From positions 147,332 to 211,331 of the forward strand of contig CAWICW010000017.1 in assembly GCA_963834685.1 (NCBI GenBank): a stretch of 64,000 nucleotides of DNA, given 5' to 3'. The translations under genes were made by a program, and so were the position numbers. How positions within the stretch are numbered: position 1 is the stretch's first letter; each line of letters begins with the position of its first letter. The notes beneath the pieces were generated by a model that worked only from the letters and a program-made list of their open reading frames with translations, had not been told where the DNA came from and searched no databases. Positions 33,554 through 41,811 of this stretch are shown in pieces. The DNA is from Palsa-504 sp963834685 (lineage in GTDB: Bacteria; Actinomycetota; Actinomycetes; Streptosporangiales; Streptosporangiaceae).

Positions 33554-35437
33554 GTGGTTGTCTTGGCTAACCAGAGTTCAGTATCGACGAGCATGTTCCC
33601 CCCGATTGCCGATTACGGGTTCTTGTCGAATTGCGAGCAGAGCTGCCTGGTCGCACCGGACGGGTCGGTTGAATGGCTGTGCCTGCCGCGCCCCGATTCC
33701 CCGAGTGTGTTCGCGGCGCTGCTTGACCGGGCGGCCGGCCTGTTCCGGTTCGGTCCGGGCAACACCCGCGTTCCTCAGAATCGACGGTACGTGCCGGGGA
33801 CGATGGTGCTGGAGACGACCTGGCAGACGCCGACGGGATGGATGATCGTCCAGGACTTCCTGGCCATCGGCCCGACCCGGCACGAGGGACGGCGGCCGGA
33901 TTACCACCGGGCTCCGGCTGATTTCGGCGCCGTCGGCGCGCTGGTACGGATCGCGACGTGCATCAGCGGCCGGGTCGAGGTCGTCGTGAACTGCGACCCG
34001 CTGTTCAACTACGGGACGGCCGGCGGCACCTGGAGCTATCAGGGCGACGGCTACGATGCGATGACCATTACCCCGGCGGAGGGCGATCTGCGCCTGCAGG
34101 TAGCGGGCACCATCCCGCTCGGCGTGCTGAGTGCCCGCTGTTACGGCCGCACCACGCTCACGCAGGGCCAGTCGGCCTTCGTCGCGCTGTCCTGGGGCGG
34201 CGACAACGTTCCGGCCAGCCAGGACGAGGCGTTCAGCGCGCTGAGTACCACGGTCGATTTCTGGCGCGACTGGCTGAGCTCGGCCAAGATCCCGGACCAT
34301 CCGTGGAAGCCCTACCTGGACCGCAGCGCCCTGACCCTGAAGGGGCTCAGCTACGCTCCCACCGGCGCGATCATGGCGGCATCGACGACTTCGCTGCCGG
34401 AGACGCCGGGCGGGGCGCGCAACTGGGACTACCGGTTCACCTGGATCAGGGACTCGGCGTTCATGCTCCGCTCGCTGTACCGACTGGGTTTCGACTGGGA
34501 GGCGATCGAGTACTGGGGCTTCGTCGTCGACGCGGTCAGCGGGGGTGACCTCAACCGCAAGTTCGAGCTGCAGATCATGTACGGGATCGGCGGGGAACGC
34601 GACCTGACCGAGCGGACCCTGGACCACCTGTCCGGGTGGCGCGGGGCGCGCCCGGTCCGGGTCGGGAACGGGGCCTGGAATCAGCAGCAGCACGACGTGT
34701 GGGGGATGATTCTCGACGCCCTGGATGTGCAGTTCCACGTCGGAGCTACCCAGATCGTGACACCGGTGTGGGAGGGGGTGGCCGGCTTCGTGGACGCCGC
34801 CCTGGCGCACTGGCACGAACCCGACCAGGGCATCTGGGAAGTCCGCGGCGACCCCAAGCACTTCACCGCCTCCAAGGTGATGTGCTGGGTCGCGGCCTCG
34901 CGCGGTGCCGATCTGGCCGAAGAGCGCGGCGCCGACGAGCGGGCCAAGCGCTGGCGGGCAGGGGCGGATGAGATAAAGGCCGAGATCCTGGACAAGGGCC
35001 TGTCCAGCCGGGGGGTGTTCCGGCAGCACTACGAGACCGACGACCTGGACGCCTCGCTGCTGCTGCTGCCCATCATGGGATTCCTGCCCCCCGACGACAA
35101 GCGCATCAAAGCGACGGTCCTGGCCATCGCCGACGAGCTGACCCAGGACGGCCTGGTCCTGCGCTACCGGGTAGAGGGAACCGACACCGGTTTCGAGGGC
35201 GAGGAAGGCACCTTCACCATCTGCTCCTTCTGGCTGGTAACGGCGCTGGCCATGATCGGCGAAACCGAACGCGCGCATGCCCTGTGCCAGAAGCTGCTGT
35301 CGTTCGCCGGACCGCTGCAGCTCTACGCCGAGGAGATCGACGTCACCACGGGCCAGCACCTCGGCAATTTCCCGCAGGCCTTCACCCACCTGGCCCTGAT
35401 CGAAGCCGTATCACTGCTCATCGACTCCCAGTCATAG
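33554..35437 (+). CDS. Glycoside hydrolase family 15 protein (trehalase/glucoamylase-like)
   Basis: A 627-residue protein: an N-terminal beta-sandwich region (residues 1-260; ADYGFLSNCEQSCLVAPDGS) and an (alpha/alpha)6 barrel with NWDYRFTWIRDSAFMLRSL, the FELQIMYGIGGERDL stretch and the C-terminal LYAEEIDVTTGQHLGNFPQA (with the catalytic-region Glu). Actinobacterial members of this type often hydrolyse trehalose or alpha-glucans. No signal peptide is seen, so it is probably cytoplasmic. GTG 33554 or TTG 33563 could be the start. A shared palindrome lies upstream. Confidence 0.88.
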   Translation: MVVLANQSSVSTSMFPPIADYGFLSNCEQSCLVAPDGSVEWLCLPRPDSPSVFAALLDRAAGLFRFGPGNTRVPQNRRYVPGTMVLETTWQTPTGWMIVQDFLAIGPTRHEGRRPDYHRAPADFGAVGALVRIATCISGRVEVVVNCDPLFNYGTAGGTWSYQGDGYDAMTITPAEGDLRLQVAGTIPLGVLSARCYGRTTLTQGQSAFVALSWGGDNVPASQDEAFSALSTTVDFWRDWLSSAKIPDHPWKPYLDRSALTLKGLSYAPTGAIMAASTTSLPETPGGARNWDYRFTWIRDSAFMLRSLYRLGFDWEAIEYWGFVVDAVSGGDLNRKFELQIMYGIGGERDLTERTLDHLSGWRGARPVRVGNGAWNQQQHDVWGMILDALDVQFHVGATQIVTPVWEGVAGFVDAALAHWHEPDQGIWEVRGDPKHFTASKVMCWVAASRGADLAEERGADERAKRWRAGADEIKAEILDKGLSSRGVFRQHYETDDLDASLLLLPIMGFLPPDDKRIKATVLAIADELTQDGLVLRYRVEGTDTGFEGEEGTFTICSFWLVTALAMIGETERAHALCQKLLSFAGPLQLYAEEIDVTTGQHLGNFPQAFTHLALIEAVSLLIDSQS

Positions 35438-35489
35438 AAGGGCTCCGCCTCAATCGCCTAAAGGGCGACATCCAGAATCACGCTTCGGC

Positions 35490-35504
35490 CCGTCCGGCGG
35501 ACGG
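35490..35504. terminator. Short hairpin between GH15 and coxM genes
   Basis: CCGTCC-GGC-GGACGG, a 6-bp perfect stem with a three-base loop, between convergent stops. It may terminate both genes. Confidence 0.5.
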
Positions 35505-35550
35505 CCCCCGGCCTGCTGCCGATGACCGGGGGTAACGAGCCGCGATCCTC

Positions 35551-36369
35551 CTAGGCGCGGGATGCGGCCTCGGTGAGGGCGCGGGAGACGAGGACGCGGG
35601 CCAGGTGCTCGCGGTACTCGCGGCTGGCGCGGATGTCGGAGGCGGCGCTGGTGCCCTCGGCGGCGTGCGCGGCGGCGTCGGCGGGCGACGCCCCGCCCGC
35701 CAGGGCCGCCTCGACCGTGGCGGCGCGTAGCGGGGTCCCGCCCATGTTGACCAGCGCGACCCGGTCGCCCTGGACGGCCACGCCGACGATGGCCCAGTCG
35801 ATGGCGCGCTGGGTGAACTTCTGGAAGGACCAGCCCGCGGCGGCGGCCTTCGGCACCCGGATCTCGGTGAGTAGCTCCCCCGGCTCGAGCGAGGTCTCGA
35901 ACAGGCCCTGGAAGAACTCCCCGATACCGATCTCCCGGGCGCCGTCGGCGCCCCGGGCCACCAGCGTGGCGTCCAGCGCGAGCAGCACGGCGGGCAGGTC
36001 CGAGGCAGGGTCGGCGTGGGCGACCGAGCCGCCGATCGTGCCGCGGTGCCGGATCTGCGGGTCGCCGACCTGCCCGGCCGCGTGCGCAAGCAGCGGCAGC
36101 TCGCGGGCCAGCAGGCCCGAGTGCTCGACGTCGTGGTGCCTGGTCAGCGCGCCGATCGCGACGTGGGAGCCCTGGTCGGTGATGTACGACAAGTCACGCA
36201 GGCCGCCCAGGTCGATGATCACCTCGGGGGCGGCCAGCCGGAGCTTCATCAGCGGTAGCAGCGAATGGCCGCCGGCCAGGTACTTCGCCTCCTCGCCGTA
36301 CTCGGCGGCCAGGTCGCAGGCCTCCTCGGCCGAACCTGCCCGCTTGTAGGTGAACGATGAGGGGATCAC
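35551..36369 (-). CDS. coxM: FAD-binding medium subunit of a CO-dehydrogenase-like molybdenum hydroxylase
   Basis: A 272-residue FAD-binding subunit with YLAGGHSLLPLMKLRLAAPE (FAD site), GLRDLSYI, and RHRGTIGGSVAHADPASDLP. It passes electrons from the Fe-S subunit to an acceptor through FAD. GTG 36369 overlaps the coxS stop as GTGA. It is the last gene of the coxL-coxS-coxM operon, an order that differs from the M-S-L order of true carbon-monoxide dehydrogenase operons. Confidence 0.9.
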   Translation of the reverse strand: MIPSSFTYKRAGSAEEACDLAAEYGEEAKYLAGGHSLLPLMKLRLAAPEVIIDLGGLRDLSYITDQGSHVAIGALTRHHDVEHSGLLARELPLLAHAAGQVGDPQIRHRGTIGGSVAHADPASDLPAVLLALDATLVARGADGAREIGIGEFFQGLFETSLEPGELLTEIRVPKAAAAGWSFQKFTQRAIDWAIVGVAVQGDRVALVNMGGTPLRAATVEAALAGGASPADAAAHAAEGTSAASDIRASREYREHLARVLVSRALTEAASRA

Positions 36370-36827
36370 GAGGACACCTCCGCGGCCGCGAGGGCGGCCC
36401 TGACGATGTTGTGGTAACCGGTGCACCGGCACAGGTTGCCTTCCAGCCCGGTCCGCACCTGCTCCTCGGTGGGGTGCGGGTTCTCCTTGAGCAGCGACAC
36501 GATGGCCATCACCATGCCCGGGGTGCAGAAACCGCACTGCAGGCCGTGCTGCTCGTGGAAGGCCTGCTGCACCGGGTGCATCGTGCCGTTGCTGGCCAGG
36601 CCCTCCACAGTGGTGATCTCGTGCCCGCTGGCCTGGGCGGCGAGCACCGTGCAGGACTTCACGGACTCGCCGTCGAGCAGCACCGTGCAGGCCCCGCAGG
36701 AGGTGGTGTCACAGCCGACGTTCGTCGCGGTGAGGTCCGCCACGTCGCGCAGCAAGTGCACGAGCAGCATGCGGTCCTCGACGTCCGCGGTGATCTCCTT
36801 GCCGTTGACCGTCAGGTCGACCTTCAC
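36366..36827 (-). CDS. coxS: [2Fe-2S] small subunit of a CO-dehydrogenase-like molybdenum hydroxylase
   Basis: A 153-residue protein. The plant-ferredoxin-type cluster is bound by GCDTTSCGACTVLLDG plus a Cys in VKSCTVLA; the second cluster is marked by QCGFCTPGM and CRCTGYHNIV. It joins the molybdenum and FAD subunits. GTG 36827 overlaps the coxL stop by four bases. Both clusters look complete. Confidence 0.93.
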   Translation of the reverse strand: MKVDLTVNGKEITADVEDRMLLVHLLRDVADLTATNVGCDTTSCGACTVLLDGESVKSCTVLAAQASGHEITTVEGLASNGTMHPVQQAFHEQHGLQCGFCTPGMVMAIVSLLKENPHPTEEQVRTGLEGNLCRCTGYHNIVRAALAAAEVSS

Positions 36828-39127
36828 TGGTTGCTCGCTTTCTGCGCCTCGGTAATCGCTGTCCATACTCGCTGTGGCGTGGCCGGCATGTCGATGTGCC
36901 TGACCCCGAGATGCGCGACCGCGTCGATAACCGCGTTCTGGATCGCGGGGGTCGAGCCGATCGTCCCGGCCTCGCCGATGCCCTTCGCGCCCAGCGGGTT
37001 CAGGTCGGTCGGCGTCTCGCTGGAGGCCAGCTCGAAGCTGGGCAGGTCGGGCGCGGAGACGGCCGCGTAGTCGGCCAGCGTGGAGGTCAGCGGGTTGCCG
37101 TCCGCGTCGTAGAGCACCTCCTCGAGCAGGGCCTGGGCCGCGCCCTGGGCGATCCCGCCGTGCCGCTGGCCCTCGGTGAGTACCGGGTTCAGCACCGTCC
37201 CGGCGTCGTCGACGGTCACGTGCCGCAGCATCTTCACCTGGCCGGTCTCGGTGTCGACTTCCACCACGGACACGTGGGTTCCGAACGGGAACGTGGGCCG
37301 GTCCTGAGTGAAGCTCACGTCGGCGATCAGGCTGCCGCCGCTGGTATGACCGGCGACCTGGGCCCAAGACAGTGCCGTGTCCGGGTCGCCGCGCACCTGC
37401 CACAGCCCGGTGCTCGTATCGAGCACCACGTCGGCTTCGGCGGCCTCGAGCATCTCCGCGGCATGGTGCCGCGCCTCGTCCTTGACCTCGATCGCCGCCT
37501 TGTGCACGGCCGAGCCGCCGAGCTGCAGCGACCGCGAGCCGTAGGTGCCGACACCGGTCGGGATCAGGTCGGTGTCACCGTGGATGACCGTGACCTGGTC
37601 CATCGGGATGCCGAGCTCGTCCTGCACGAGCATGGCCCACGCGGTGTGGTGCCCCTGGCCATGCGCCGAGCTGCCGGTGTAGACCGTCGCAGTGCCGTTG
37701 TCCGTCACCTCGATCTTGGCCGTCTCGCCGGCGTCCGGATCCGGCGCGGTGATCTCCACGTAGGAGGACAGGCCGATGCCGAGCTGCTTGGGGTCACCGC
37801 TGGCGCGCCTGCGCTGCTGCTCCACGCGGAGCTGCGCATAACCCGCTGCGGCCAGCGCCTTGTCCAGCGCCTCCTCGTAGCGGCCGGTGTCGTACATGGC
37901 GCCGGTCTTGGTCTGGAAGGGGAACTTGTCCGGGGCGATGAAGTTGCGCCGCCTGACCTGGGCCGGGTCCATGCCGATCTCGGCGGCGAACAGGTCGACC
38001 GCGCGCTCGATGGCCGCCGTGGCTTCGGGCCGGCCAGCCCCCCGGTAGGCGCTGATCGGCGTCGTGTTGGTGACTGCCTGCCGGAACCCGGCTTGCACGT
38101 CCGGGATGTCGTACACGCCGGGTGCCATCAGGCAGGTGAGGAAGGGCAGGAGTCCGCCGATGCGCGCGTAGGCGCCGATGTCCTGGATCACGTCGATGCG
38201 GTAGGCGAGGATGCGGCCGTCCCGGCTGCCGCCGATCTTGATGTGCTGCTGCTGGGCGCGGCCCTGCGACATCGCGACCATGTTCTCGCTGCGGGTCTCG
38301 GCCCAGCGCAGCGCCCGGCCGGTCTTCCTGGCCGCCCAGGCGATGGTGATCGTGTCCCGGTCGATGCCGATCTTGGCGCCGAAGCCGCCGCCTACGTCCG
38401 GCACCACCACGCGGATCTGGTCGGGCGCCATGCCCAGGGCGCCGGCCAGGATGAACCGGCTCACCTGCGCGTTCTGCGAGCTGACCCAGACCGTCAGTTT
38501 GCCGTTCTCGAAGCTGGCGGCCGTGGCCCGCCCCTCCATCGGGAGGCAGGCGACCCGCTGATTGACGATGTCCTGCTCGAGGACCACGTCGCAGGCGTCG
38601 AACGGGGCATCGTCGGCGGACATAGCCTGCGAGACGCAGACGTTGGTGCCGGCGGCAGGGAACAGCAGGGTCTGGTCGGCGACGCCGGCCGTCGGTCCCA
38701 GCACCACCGGCAGCGGGTCGTAGTCCACGGTGACCAGGTCGGCTGCGTCCTCGCCCTCGTAGCGGCCATCTGTAATCACCACCGCCACCGGCTCACCGAC
38801 GAACCGCACCGTATCGACGGCCAGCAAGGGCTCGGCCCACGGGCCGCCGAGCGGCGCCGGGCTGCCGTCCCACTCGCCTGAGCTCGGCGGCGGCGGGGCC
38901 AGGTCGTCCATGTCGCGGACGGTCAGCACGGCGATCACGCCGGGCTCGCTAAGGGCCTCGCTGGCGTCGATGGCGGTGATGCGTGCGTGAGCCACCGGAC
39001 TGCGCACGAAGGTCAGGCGGGCCGCCGCGTTGAGTTCCGGCGTCCGCAGGTCATCCACGTAGACGCCGCCCGCGGTCAGCAGACGCGGATCCTCGGTCCG
39101 GATGACCCTGGTGCCCATGATGCTCAT
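36824..39127 (-). CDS. coxL: Molybdenum-binding large subunit, form II CoxL-like
   Basis: A 767-residue xanthine-oxidase-family subunit starting at ATG 39127 behind GGAGGTTCT. The active-site loop is AYRGAGRPEAT, the form II pattern; true CO dehydrogenase (form I) has a Cys in AYXCSFR. The catalytic Glu is in GAKGIGEAGTIGS and the cofactor region includes VPDVGGGFGAKIG. It binds molybdopterin cytosine dinucleotide and hydroxylates an unknown substrate. No coxDEF or coxG maturation genes are in the window. The 228 bases upstream hold only promoter-like AT-rich sequence. Confidence 0.92.
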   Translation of the reverse strand: MSIMGTRVIRTEDPRLLTAGGVYVDDLRTPELNAAARLTFVRSPVAHARITAIDASEALSEPGVIAVLTVRDMDDLAPPPPSSGEWDGSPAPLGGPWAEPLLAVDTVRFVGEPVAVVITDGRYEGEDAADLVTVDYDPLPVVLGPTAGVADQTLLFPAAGTNVCVSQAMSADDAPFDACDVVLEQDIVNQRVACLPMEGRATAASFENGKLTVWVSSQNAQVSRFILAGALGMAPDQIRVVVPDVGGGFGAKIGIDRDTITIAWAARKTGRALRWAETRSENMVAMSQGRAQQQHIKIGGSRDGRILAYRIDVIQDIGAYARIGGLLPFLTCLMAPGVYDIPDVQAGFRQAVTNTTPISAYRGAGRPEATAAIERAVDLFAAEIGMDPAQVRRRNFIAPDKFPFQTKTGAMYDTGRYEEALDKALAAAGYAQLRVEQQRRRASGDPKQLGIGLSSYVEITAPDPDAGETAKIEVTDNGTATVYTGSSAHGQGHHTAWAMLVQDELGIPMDQVTVIHGDTDLIPTGVGTYGSRSLQLGGSAVHKAAIEVKDEARHHAAEMLEAAEADVVLDTSTGLWQVRGDPDTALSWAQVAGHTSGGSLIADVSFTQDRPTFPFGTHVSVVEVDTETGQVKMLRHVTVDDAGTVLNPVLTEGQRHGGIAQGAAQALLEEVLYDADGNPLTSTLADYAAVSAPDLPSFELASSETPTDLNPLGAKGIGEAGTIGSTPAIQNAVIDAVAHLGVRHIDMPATPQRVWTAITEAQKASNQ

Positions 39128-39355
39128 AGAACCTCCGCAGCTTGCCACTGTGCTTATTACACTGTGCCTGACCCTCGCCAGCGAAACTACACCTCAGCGG
39201 CCTGGGGAACTACCGCCGGTCCCACCAAAGCCGCCTGTACGCAATTATGACCGAACCACGCCACTAGGCGAGGAAGTCCTCCAAACGGCCACACGACCGG
39301 CCGGCTCAACTGATCAGCACGGCCGACCTTGCCGGACACTGTTGGGGTGAGAGGC

Positions 39356-40012
39356 ATGGCGGCGCGGGCTGGGGCGGCGGCCGGGATCGCCGGGCCGATC
39401 GCCTTCACCGGCGCGTGGATCGCCAGTTCGCTGCGCCAGACCGGTTATCCGGCGGCCGAGATCCAGATCAGTGGGCTGGCCGCCCCCGACGCCCGGGACC
39501 CGTGGATCGTGGTGGCGGGGTTCGTGGTGCTGGGCGGGTGTACCGTGGCGTTCGGCGCGGCCCTGCACGACGCCCTCGGCGGCCATGGCCGGGCGGGCCT
39601 GGCGCCGCGGCTCATCCAGGGCGCCGGGCTGCTGAGCATCGCCGCCGGTCTGCTGCGCCGGGACCGGATGCTGCTCGCCCCGGGAAGCGTCTCGTGGCAC
39701 AACCATGCGCACGACGTGATCAGTGCGGTGATCTACGTGGACCTGGTCGCGGCCCAGGTGCTGCTGGCCGAGCGGTTCGGTCGCGACCCCGGGCTCGCCG
39801 GCCCGGCCTGGAAGCCGTGGCGGCCGTGGCTGCTGGCCAGCGGTGCGGCCACCGCAGCGCTGCTGATCGCGTTCGCGGCCGACACGTCCGCGCCCGGCGC
39901 GGGCGTGCTCCAGCGGGTCGCAGTCACCATCCCGCTGGCGGTCATCGCCGCTATCGCGGCGCGCCTGCTCACGGCTCAGCTCAAGACTCCGGCGAGGTCC
40001 GGCTGGCCGTGA
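39356..40012 (+). CDS. DUF998 domain-containing membrane protein
   Basis: A 218-residue protein with six hydrophobic helices (for example GIAGPIAFTGAWIASSL and WIVVAGFVVLGGCTVAFGA) and the HNHAHDVISAVIYVDLV stretch typical of DUF998. The function is unknown; the family is polytopic and often found beside stress genes. The start is uncertain: ATG 39356 has AGAGG four bases upstream, while GTG 39347 and TTG 39329 are also in frame. Its end overlaps the zinc-ribbon gene by 32 bases. Confidence 0.78.
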   Translation: MAARAGAAAGIAGPIAFTGAWIASSLRQTGYPAAEIQISGLAAPDARDPWIVVAGFVVLGGCTVAFGAALHDALGGHGRAGLAPRLIQGAGLLSIAAGLLRRDRMLLAPGSVSWHNHAHDVISAVIYVDLVAAQVLLAERFGRDPGLAGPAWKPWRPWLLASGAATAALLIAFAADTSAPGAGVLQRVAVTIPLAVIAAIAARLLTAQLKTPARSGWP

Positions 40013-40238
40013 CCCGCGGGTGATCCCGCCAGGCGGGCATGGTGGCCATGTAGTCGAGCGTCTGGCGCTCGATCTCCTGCCTGCTCGCACTTGGGTGGCG
40101 CCGCGCCTGCCAGCCGACCATCCGCTCGAAGCGGAGGTCGAAGGACTGCAGGGCGCCGTTCTCGTCGGTGCAGTAGCCGCAGTAGCGCCCGGTCTCGACG
40201 GGCATCCCGCAGCTCTCGCAGGTCTGGGTGGGGGTCAT
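39981..40238 (-). CDS. Putative zinc-ribbon protein
   Basis: An 85-residue protein behind GGAGGACTCCTC. Two CxxC pairs (CESC and CGYC) in TCESCGMPVETGRYCGYC form a likely zinc ribbon; the helical rest (RFERMVGWQARRHPSAS, LDYMATMPAWRDHPRV) matches zinc-ribbon proteins of the zf-ribbon_2 kind. The role is unknown. Its ATG overlaps a TGA of another frame (ATGA), which suggests a lost or decayed upstream partner on the same strand. Confidence 0.75.
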   Translation of the reverse strand: MTPTQTCESCGMPVETGRYCGYCTDENGALQSFDLRFERMVGWQARRHPSASRQEIERQTLDYMATMPAWRDHPRVTASRTSPES

Positions 40239-40341
40239 GAGGAGTCCTCCGGGGTGTTCGGGGGTACCGGGACGGGGGTGGCCAGGTCGACCAGGGTCCG
40301 GAGCCCGGCGATGAGCTCGTCGGCCCGGCCGGCCGGCGGCC

Positions 40342-40614
40342 GACCTGCTGGCGGCGGCTGCGCTCCGGCTCGGGCGGCCGTGTGAACAGCTGGAAATTCA
40401 GGATCATTCCGAACGGGCCGTGGTGGCTGCCTCCGCCCGCGCGGACCTGCTCATCGTGGCGCGTGACGGCGACCGGTCCCGGCTCGGCCCGAAGAGCCTG
40501 GGCCGGGCCACCGGGTTTGTCGTGGATCATGCCGCCTGTCCGGTGCTGCCCGTCTGGCCGGAGGCGGCACCGGACGTCGGCACCATGCCGCCGCCGCCGG
40601 GCAGGGACGCTAGC
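40342..40614 (+). pseudogene. Universal stress protein remnant (C-terminal part)
   Basis: An open stretch without start or stop signals encodes the C-terminal part of an actinobacterial universal stress protein: SERAVVAASARADLLIVARD, then LGPKSLGRATGFVVDHAACP and PVLPVWPE. The nucleotide-binding G-x2-G pattern is altered and about half the protein is missing; the 100 bases upstream belong to the zinc-ribbon gene's leader. The frame runs into the aldo/keto reductase gene without its own stop. The rest of the 371-base gap 40239-40609 holds no other supported gene. Confidence 0.6.
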
Positions 40615-41659
40615 TGGCCGAGCGGGTGGCTTGCAGGCGACGGCGGGAGGCGGGGTCGGCGAGCATGGGCGGCTGCCAGCCCGCATCGGCGGGGTTCAGG
40701 GTCATGCCGGGCGGGACGATCTGGTCGATCCGGTCGAGCACGTCGTCGTCGAGCGTCACGCTCGCGCCGGCCAGCAGGTCCGTGAGTTGCTCCATCGTGC
40801 GCGGGCCGATGATCGCAGCGGTCACCGCCGGGTTCCCGGTCACGAACGCCAGCGCCATGTGGGTCAGCGAGCAGCCCGCGTCGGCGGCGATCTTGATCAG
40901 TTCCTCGACGGCGGCCAGCTTGGCCTGGTTGCCCGGCAGCGCCGGGTCGAAGCGATGCGGCAGTCGCCGCGCGCGGCCGGTGGTCATGTCCACGCCGGTG
41001 TCCCGGCGGATCCGCCCGGTCAGCCAGCCGCCGGCCAGCGGGCTCCAGGCGATAACGCCCATGCCGTACTTCTGGCAGGCCGGCAGCACCGCGGCCTCGA
41101 TGCCGCGCACCAGGATCGAGTAGGGCGGCTGCTCGCAGCGGAACCGGACGTAGCCGCGCCGGTCCGCCACCCACTGAGCCTCGACGATCTGCTCGGCGGG
41201 GAACGTGGACGAGCCGATGGCGCGGACCTTGCCGCTGTGCACCAGGTCGGACAGCGCGGACAGGGTCTCGTCGACGTCGGTGTCCGGGTCCGGCCGGTGC
41301 ATCTGGTACAGGTCGATGTAGTCGGTCTGCAGCCGGCGCAGGCTGTTCTCCACCTCACGGACGATCCAGCGGCGCGAGTTGCCCGCCATGTTGGCGTCCT
41401 GCCCCATCGCCCCGTGTGCCTTGGTGGCAAGCACCACGTCGTCGCGGCGGCCCCGCAGCGCCTGGCCGACGATTTCCTCCGACTCCCCCGCCGAATACAC
41501 GTCCGCGGTGTCGACGAAGTTGATGCCGCCGTCCAGGGCGGCATGGATGATCCGGATGCTCTCCTCGTGATCGGGATTGCCCCACGCGCCGAACATCATC
41601 GCGCCGAGGCAGTAGGGGCTTACCTTGATCCCGGTACCGCCGAGCGTCCGCATCCGCAT
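40610..41659 (-). CDS. Aldo/keto reductase
   Basis: A 349-residue TIM barrel NADPH-dependent reductase. It opens RTLGGTGIKVSPYCLGAMMFG; the catalytic tetrad is visible as Asp and Tyr in FVDTADVYSAGESEE, Lys in LATKAHG and His in YQMHRPDPDTD. The length and pattern match the bacterial AKR group related to YajO/L-GAP reductase. The substrate is unknown. It diverges from the MarR-GNAT gene, which may regulate it. Confidence 0.92.
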   Translation of the reverse strand: MRMRTLGGTGIKVSPYCLGAMMFGAWGNPDHEESIRIIHAALDGGINFVDTADVYSAGESEEIVGQALRGRRDDVVLATKAHGAMGQDANMAGNSRRWIVREVENSLRRLQTDYIDLYQMHRPDPDTDVDETLSALSDLVHSGKVRAIGSSTFPAEQIVEAQWVADRRGYVRFRCEQPPYSILVRGIEAAVLPACQKYGMGVIAWSPLAGGWLTGRIRRDTGVDMTTGRARRLPHRFDPALPGNQAKLAAVEELIKIAADAGCSLTHMALAFVTGNPAVTAAIIGPRTMEQLTDLLAGASVTLDDDVLDRIDQIVPPGMTLNPADAGWQPPMLADPASRRRLQATRSAS

Positions 41660-41776
41660 CCTGGTCTGCCTTCCGTCGCGCTGAGTGGTCTGTTCCCTAG
41701 CCTATTTGCCGCCGTTGCCGGGGCCCGGGCCGCCTCGGCCTCGTGTGGTGCCCTTCCACCGTTGCTGAGAGCAGGT

Positions 41777-41801
41777 ATATCTTTGACTTAGGCAACGATA
41801 T
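41777..41801. promoter_or_regulatory. Inverted repeat before the MarR-GNAT gene, probable MarR operator
   Basis: ATATCTTTG (41777-41785) and CAACGATAT (41793-41801), spaced by seven bases, match at eight of nine positions. The element is AT-rich and ends 10 bases before the ATG, a typical autoregulatory position for MarR proteins. Confidence 0.6.
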
Positions 41802-41811
41802 TGGGGATGAC

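Noticed and set aside
36824..39127. Annotation as true carbon-monoxide dehydrogenase
   Set aside because: The form I motif is absent; the large subunit is form II, whose substrate is unknown.
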